From Candidatus Sulfidibacterium hydrothermale (GTDB taxonomy: Bacteria; Bacteroidota; Bacteroidia; Bacteroidales; F082): a stretch of 64,000 bases of DNA. A model generated the notes under the pieces. It had not been told where the DNA came from. It saw only the letters and a list, made by a program, of their open reading frames with translations, and searched no databases. The position numbers and the translations under genes are program-made. Location: positions 682,001-746,000 of the forward strand of contig NZ_CP083760.1 of NCBI RefSeq assembly GCF_020149915.1. The letters are read 5' to 3'. Position 1 is the first letter of the stretch, and every line of letters starts with the position of its first letter. Below, piece after piece: positions 61,101-64,000 of the stretch.

Positions 61101-63882
61101 CGATCCATCCTTGATTTAAAGCTTTTTCGATCGAATAACCTGTGATTTCGCTCCATTTGGGGTTGACATAAGTTGTTTTCCCTTTGGCATTAGTTCTGAA
61201 AATGCCTGTAGGCGAAATATTGGCCAGGGTTTGAAAAAGTTCCTGACTTTCGCGTAAAGCCTGTTCTGCTTTTTTTAAATCGGTGATGTCACGGGTTTCA
61301 TTAACAATGTATTTTTTCCCGTGAACAGAAATCAGTTGTGCAGAAATCAATCCGATGACCATTTGATTATTCCTTCCACGAAAAAGTACTTCCTGGTTTT
61401 TTACAAATCCCGTTCGTTTCAACTGTTCCACCATCTTTTCGCGATCCTCCTGACGGGCCCATACCTGAAGTTCCATATCCGTTTTTCCTAAGATCTCATC
61501 ATCACTTTTAAATCCCAATATGGTTTTAAAACTTTCATTGATTTCCAGGTATCTACCGGTTATAAATTCATTAATGGCGATGGCATCGATACTGGTGCGG
61601 AAAATAGAGTGGTATTTTTCTTCGCTTTCCATTAGCAGTTTTTCTGCCTGGTATTGTTCAGTAATGTCGCGCAGGATAATGTAAACTTTTTGGATAATCC
61701 CTTTTTCATTTTTTAAGGGGACGAAAATATTTTCGGCCACCAGTTTCTTACCCCATTTGGAAGTGTATTCTGTTTTAAAACGAATGGTTTTACCGGTTTC
61801 CAGACAATCTTTAAAATGTTTCGTATATCCAGTTTTGATTAAAGGCGGAAATTGCAGAATATTTATTTTTTTGGTTTCTTCCACAGAAGGTGAGCCGATA
61901 ATTTCCAGTAGTTTCGGATTGGCATCCAAAATGGTTCCGTCAGGCCGGGTGGTAAGAATGGCAAACGGCGCTTTTTCAAATAGCAACCGGTAGTTGGTAA
62001 TGCTTTCCCGTAGCTGTTCTTCCGCAACTTTCTGGTCGGTAATATCCACCGTGTTTTCTACAACATATTTTATATTATGGTCTGTATCGAAAATGGGATA
62101 AGCCGAAATTCTGAAATATTTTTTTTCTCCATCCGGTAAAAAAACACTATCAGTTTTATTTACAGAATGTTTCTTTTCAAAAACTTCTTTTACGGGACAA
62201 TTGTCGCAAATCCCCTGTTTGCCCATGAAAAACGAATAGCATTTTTTTCCCTTTATTTCGTCCAGGGTTACGCCTCGCATTTCCAAAAGGCGACGGTTAG
62301 CCAAAACAATTTCGAAATCTTTATTAATAAGGTTGGCCGGGAAAGGTGAACTGTTGAAAATAGAATTGAATTTTTCTTCGCTTTCTTTCAGTTGTTCTTC
62401 CGCTTTTTTCAGGAGTGTCATATCAAAAGAGAAAGCAAAGATGACATCTTTTCCGTAATAAATTCCTCTTTCAATGGAAACCAGTTTTGGAAAAATGGTG
62501 CCATCGGTTCTTTTTCCCCAAAATTCAAACTGACAGGGTTCTCCGTTCCAGGCTCTCTCGATATAATCCTCTATAAGAAGATTTTTATTTTTTTCTTTAG
62601 CCGAGAGAACTTCGGGGGTTTTCCCCAGCAGATCTTTTTTATGCTTCAGTTTGTATAGTTTTAGTGCAGCCTGATTGACATCCAGAAATTTACCAGTTTT
62701 ATCCTGCACGTAAATGGCTACGGAATGGTTGTTAAAAATACGTTCAAAGGCCTCTTTACTTTGCTGCAGGCGTTGTTCTGCTTTTTTCAGGTAGCTAATA
62801 TCTCTGATCAACGTTAAATTCAGGTCTTCACCGGTAAATTTGACCAGAACGCCCTTGGTGAGTACCGGAATCTTTTTTCCGTTTTTTAACGTGAGCCAGG
62901 TGGAAAAATAATGACCGGTTTGTCTTTTTTCGAAGACGCGTTCCAGTGCCCGGATGGCTCTATCTGTTTCATCAGGAGGTAAAAAAGAAGTAAAAGGAAC
63001 TCCTATAAGTTCACTCGGATCAGAATTATCATAATCTTTAATCCGTTGATTGATGTAACGGATAATCCCATTCCGGTCAATTAAAACGATAATGTCAGGG
63101 GCATTTTCGATAACCCGCTGATAATTTTCCTTGGTTTCGAGAAGCAGCTTTTCGGTTTCTTTTTTGTCGGTGATGTCATGAATGATGGTGAAAATAACCG
63201 TTTTTCCTTTATAGGTGATCTTTTCACTGTTAACTTCCACTGTTTTTATGGTGCCATCAGCTAAACGGTGGTCGAATATAAAATAAGATTTTTCGCCCGA
63301 ATGTGCTTTCCCTAATTCTTCCTGAATGATTCCAAGAGATGAAGCATTAATTTGTGAAACTTTCATTTGGGTGAGCACATCGTGCGGATACCCATAAAAA
63401 CGACAGGCAGCCGGATTGGCGTCTTCAATGCGGCGGGTTTCCGGATCGATCAGCAACATCACAGAATGACTTTTTGTGAAAAGCGTTTCAAATCCGGTTT
63501 CGTTTTGGGTATTTGCTTTTCTCTTTTTTTGGTAAAGTTGCAGATAGTTCTTTAACCTTTTTTCCCAAAGAACGGCAGAAAATGGAGTAGTGATAATGTC
63601 ATCTACGCACTCGGGAAAATGCAGCGCATCTGGTTGGTTTCCGGTAAACAGAATAATCGGAATTTCATGTTCTGATTTTATTTTTGAAAAAGCAGTACAT
63701 AAGTGAGAAATAGCTTCGTCATCTGTAAAAAGGAGATCTGCTTCAGACACTTTTTCCGGAGAAAAATCAACGGTGGAAACAAATTGTATATCAGGACATA
63801 TTTTTTTCAGTACTTTTTGAATCGGTTGAAAAAAAGAAGGATTTGTTGTAATAAAATATGTCTTGCAAATACCTGTTTCCAT
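58192..63882 (-). CDS. Multi-PAS hybrid histidine kinase, 11 PAS domains
   Basis: 1896 residues. Domains in order: a degenerate receiver (about 1-118, with LLFTDD and Thr in place of the usual KPF lysine, ITTPF); eleven PAS domains of about 125 residues each (about 125-1525), each ending with a D-I-T/S-like linker and a short coiled coil; HisKA with FLANMNHEIRTPMNAIMGF (His1540); HATPase with FVSNAIKYTPEGF, VEDSGIGIDENEQ and GTGLGLNIAKGLVELMGG; and a receiver with Asp1826 in LVFMDIKMPILSG and Lys in LSKPIQ. PAS4 holds a Cys motif (KKCYSFFMGKQGICDNCPVK). No membrane helix is seen, so it is a cytoplasmic sensor. The permease follows after 91 bases. Confidence 0.95.
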   Translation of the reverse strand: METGICKTYFITTNPSFFQPIQKVLKKICPDIQFVSTVDFSPEKVSEADLLFTDDEAISHLCTAFSKIKSEHEIPIILFTGNQPDALHFPECVDDIITTPFSAVLWEKRLKNYLQLYQKKRKANTQNETGFETLFTKSHSVMLLIDPETRRIEDANPAACRFYGYPHDVLTQMKVSQINASSLGIIQEELGKAHSGEKSYFIFDHRLADGTIKTVEVNSEKITYKGKTVIFTIIHDITDKKETEKLLLETKENYQRVIENAPDIIVLIDRNGIIRYINQRIKDYDNSDPSELIGVPFTSFLPPDETDRAIRALERVFEKRQTGHYFSTWLTLKNGKKIPVLTKGVLVKFTGEDLNLTLIRDISYLKKAEQRLQQSKEAFERIFNNHSVAIYVQDKTGKFLDVNQAALKLYKLKHKKDLLGKTPEVLSAKEKNKNLLIEDYIERAWNGEPCQFEFWGKRTDGTIFPKLVSIERGIYYGKDVIFAFSFDMTLLKKAEEQLKESEEKFNSIFNSSPFPANLINKDFEIVLANRRLLEMRGVTLDEIKGKKCYSFFMGKQGICDNCPVKEVFEKKHSVNKTDSVFLPDGEKKYFRISAYPIFDTDHNIKYVVENTVDITDQKVAEEQLRESITNYRLLFEKAPFAILTTRPDGTILDANPKLLEIIGSPSVEETKKINILQFPPLIKTGYTKHFKDCLETGKTIRFKTEYTSKWGKKLVAENIFVPLKNEKGIIQKVYIILRDITEQYQAEKLLMESEEKYHSIFRTSIDAIAINEFITGRYLEINESFKTILGFKSDDEILGKTDMELQVWARQEDREKMVEQLKRTGFVKNQEVLFRGRNNQMVIGLISAQLISVHGKKYIVNETRDITDLKKAEQALRESQELFQTLANISPTGIFRTNAKGKTTYVNPKWSEITGYSIEKALNQGWIDILHPEDKDELIHRWEKRIAAHDYSQERFRIVRPDGTVRWVLGHAAPEFINGRFAGYVGTITDITDIVETEESLRESENKYRSLAETSSDLILTFDTEGKFTFLSPSLKKMTGYEPEETINKYFWEFVAPEYVESTIKKFKRGVEGETIPLYEIELLKKNGERLPVELNVTSLYDAKGKIKGRLAVVRDISERKKAEQALKESEARLQRFSEITTEGIVIHKNSVIVDANQTFLKITGYTLEELKGCNVVKKLAHPDSYSIIYQNIKKKYAKPYEIKIFKKDGSLLPVEITAIDYTDASGEISRAVVFHDITERLKMEKAIRESEQKYREQSRLFRLMSDNIPDLVWAKDLENRFIFSNKANAEKLLLANDVKEPIGKTDSYFAERQRRLHPNDDKWFTFDLECSDSDKKVLSTKKAIRSLETGYVKGKFLALDVFKAPIFDENGNLIGTVGHGRDVTKEIEAERAIRLRDKALNAAANAIVITDANGKIEWINRAFTTLTGYSIEEAVGHSTGDLINSGKQDKDFYDVLDKTLKAGKVWKGEIVDRRKDGSLYVVEEIITPVTNDEGKVEHLIGIMTDITERKAAERELLAAKEAAEESSRLKSAFLANMNHEIRTPMNAIMGFSDLMIDARSSEVMKSYAKIVSNSSRQLLNLIDDVIFLSRLQSEKLPVKKIAFRPADVVKEIFEMFNLPEMKNNLELRTTLPENANDILFYADDYKIKQVLTNFVSNAIKYTPEGFINLGFNISQNKITFFVEDSGIGIDENEQALIFDAFYRGERAVSAAVRGTGLGLNIAKGLVELMGGTIGVKSKPNQGSRFYFTLDYEQPEKKALKSAQSPEYKIKERKDLSLLIVEDDETNYLYMEVLLKDKVKNIDHATNGREAIEMAEKNQYDLVFMDIKMPILSGDEATRKIKKQHPGLPVVATTAYATQEEKERALEAGCDAYLSKPIQKEDLYAVIDKLISGKPD

Positions 63883-63920
63883 TTTAGTATGTTTTGTTTC
63901 TGGATAAAAGTGTCACCACA

Positions 63921-63928
63921 CAAATATA
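63921..63928 (-). promoter_or_regulatory. -7 box of the hybrid kinase (TATATTTG)
   Basis: Exact TAnnTTTG match on the minus strand, 39 bases before the start codon. The rest of the window to 64000 holds nothing recognisable. Confidence 0.6.
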
Positions 63929-64000
63929 ACTAAAACCTGTAGAAAACAGAAAAAGGTTCAAAAATTAAGAAAAACGAAATCAGTCTTCGGGGTAGGTTTT

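Overview
The window is a chromosomal stretch from a member of the Bacteroidota. Supporting signs: many genes are preceded by the phylum's -7 promoter box (TAnnTTTG); Shine-Dalgarno sites are rare; there is a T9SS-sorted FG-GAP/VCBS protein, a TonB, PorT-like and TolB/BamA-like envelope proteins, and DUF3822 next to rsmD. Metabolism looks anaerobic or microaerophilic: a one-chain pyruvate:ferredoxin oxidoreductase, an adenosylcobalamin (class II) ribonucleotide reductase as the only reductase seen, and menaquinone genes. No plasmid, phage, insertion sequence, CRISPR, rRNA or tRNA was seen; most of the window is ordinary core chromosome.

Layout. 1-15.9 kb: 5' part of dnaA (minus), a YigZ-type protein, a dihydroorotate-dehydrogenase-like flavoprotein, nifJ, panB, an RluA-type pseudouridine synthase, a hemolysin III protein, a NifX-like protein, a catabolic-looking minus block (GH53 lipoprotein, M14/DUF2817 peptidase, ROK kinase), then pfkA, gcvH, a VanZ-like protein and tonB. 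16-25.3 kb: uvrC-rsmA-serS (minus), a small outer-membrane barrel, a solo HsdR_N-like protein, a leader-controlled membrane-anchored hypothetical, DUF3822-rsmD-hydrolase, and a GT-B glycosyltransferase. 25.4-45.3 kb: propeller-phosphoesterase and Rieske-like lipoprotein, nrdJ, a TauE/SafE permease, a 1102-residue pseudopeptidase/TolB/BamA-like fusion, MscS, the T9SS cargo, an NSS transporter with a 40-residue partner, an HhH protein, a POT transporter, a rhomboid protease and a FucP-type transporter. 45.3-49.6 kb: the most accessory part, with a 763-bp repeat-rich gap, a lipoprotein with all glutamate-racemase motifs, family 4 uracil-DNA glycosylase, an epimerase, and a GC-rich palindromic element. 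49.6-64 kb: K+ channel plus Ca2+/cation antiporter, menI-like/menF/menD, then an envelope block with TolC, a MacB-type permease and an 11-PAS hybrid histidine kinase.

How it fits together: nifJ, nrdJ and men genes suit fermentative or anaerobic respiratory growth. GH53, ROK, FucP and PfkA suit use of plant or algal sugars. The kinase, permease and TolC look like a sensor-efflux set, but no ATPase or adaptor subunit is present in the window. The items most worth a second look are the exported racemase-like lipoprotein (46069-47541), the GC-rich nested-hairpin element (49433-49550), the dead-peptidase/propeller/barrel fusion (31917-35225), the altered selectivity filter of the K+ channel, and the sensor-permease-TolC block without an ATPase. 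None of these amounts to a demonstrated new system from sequence alone.
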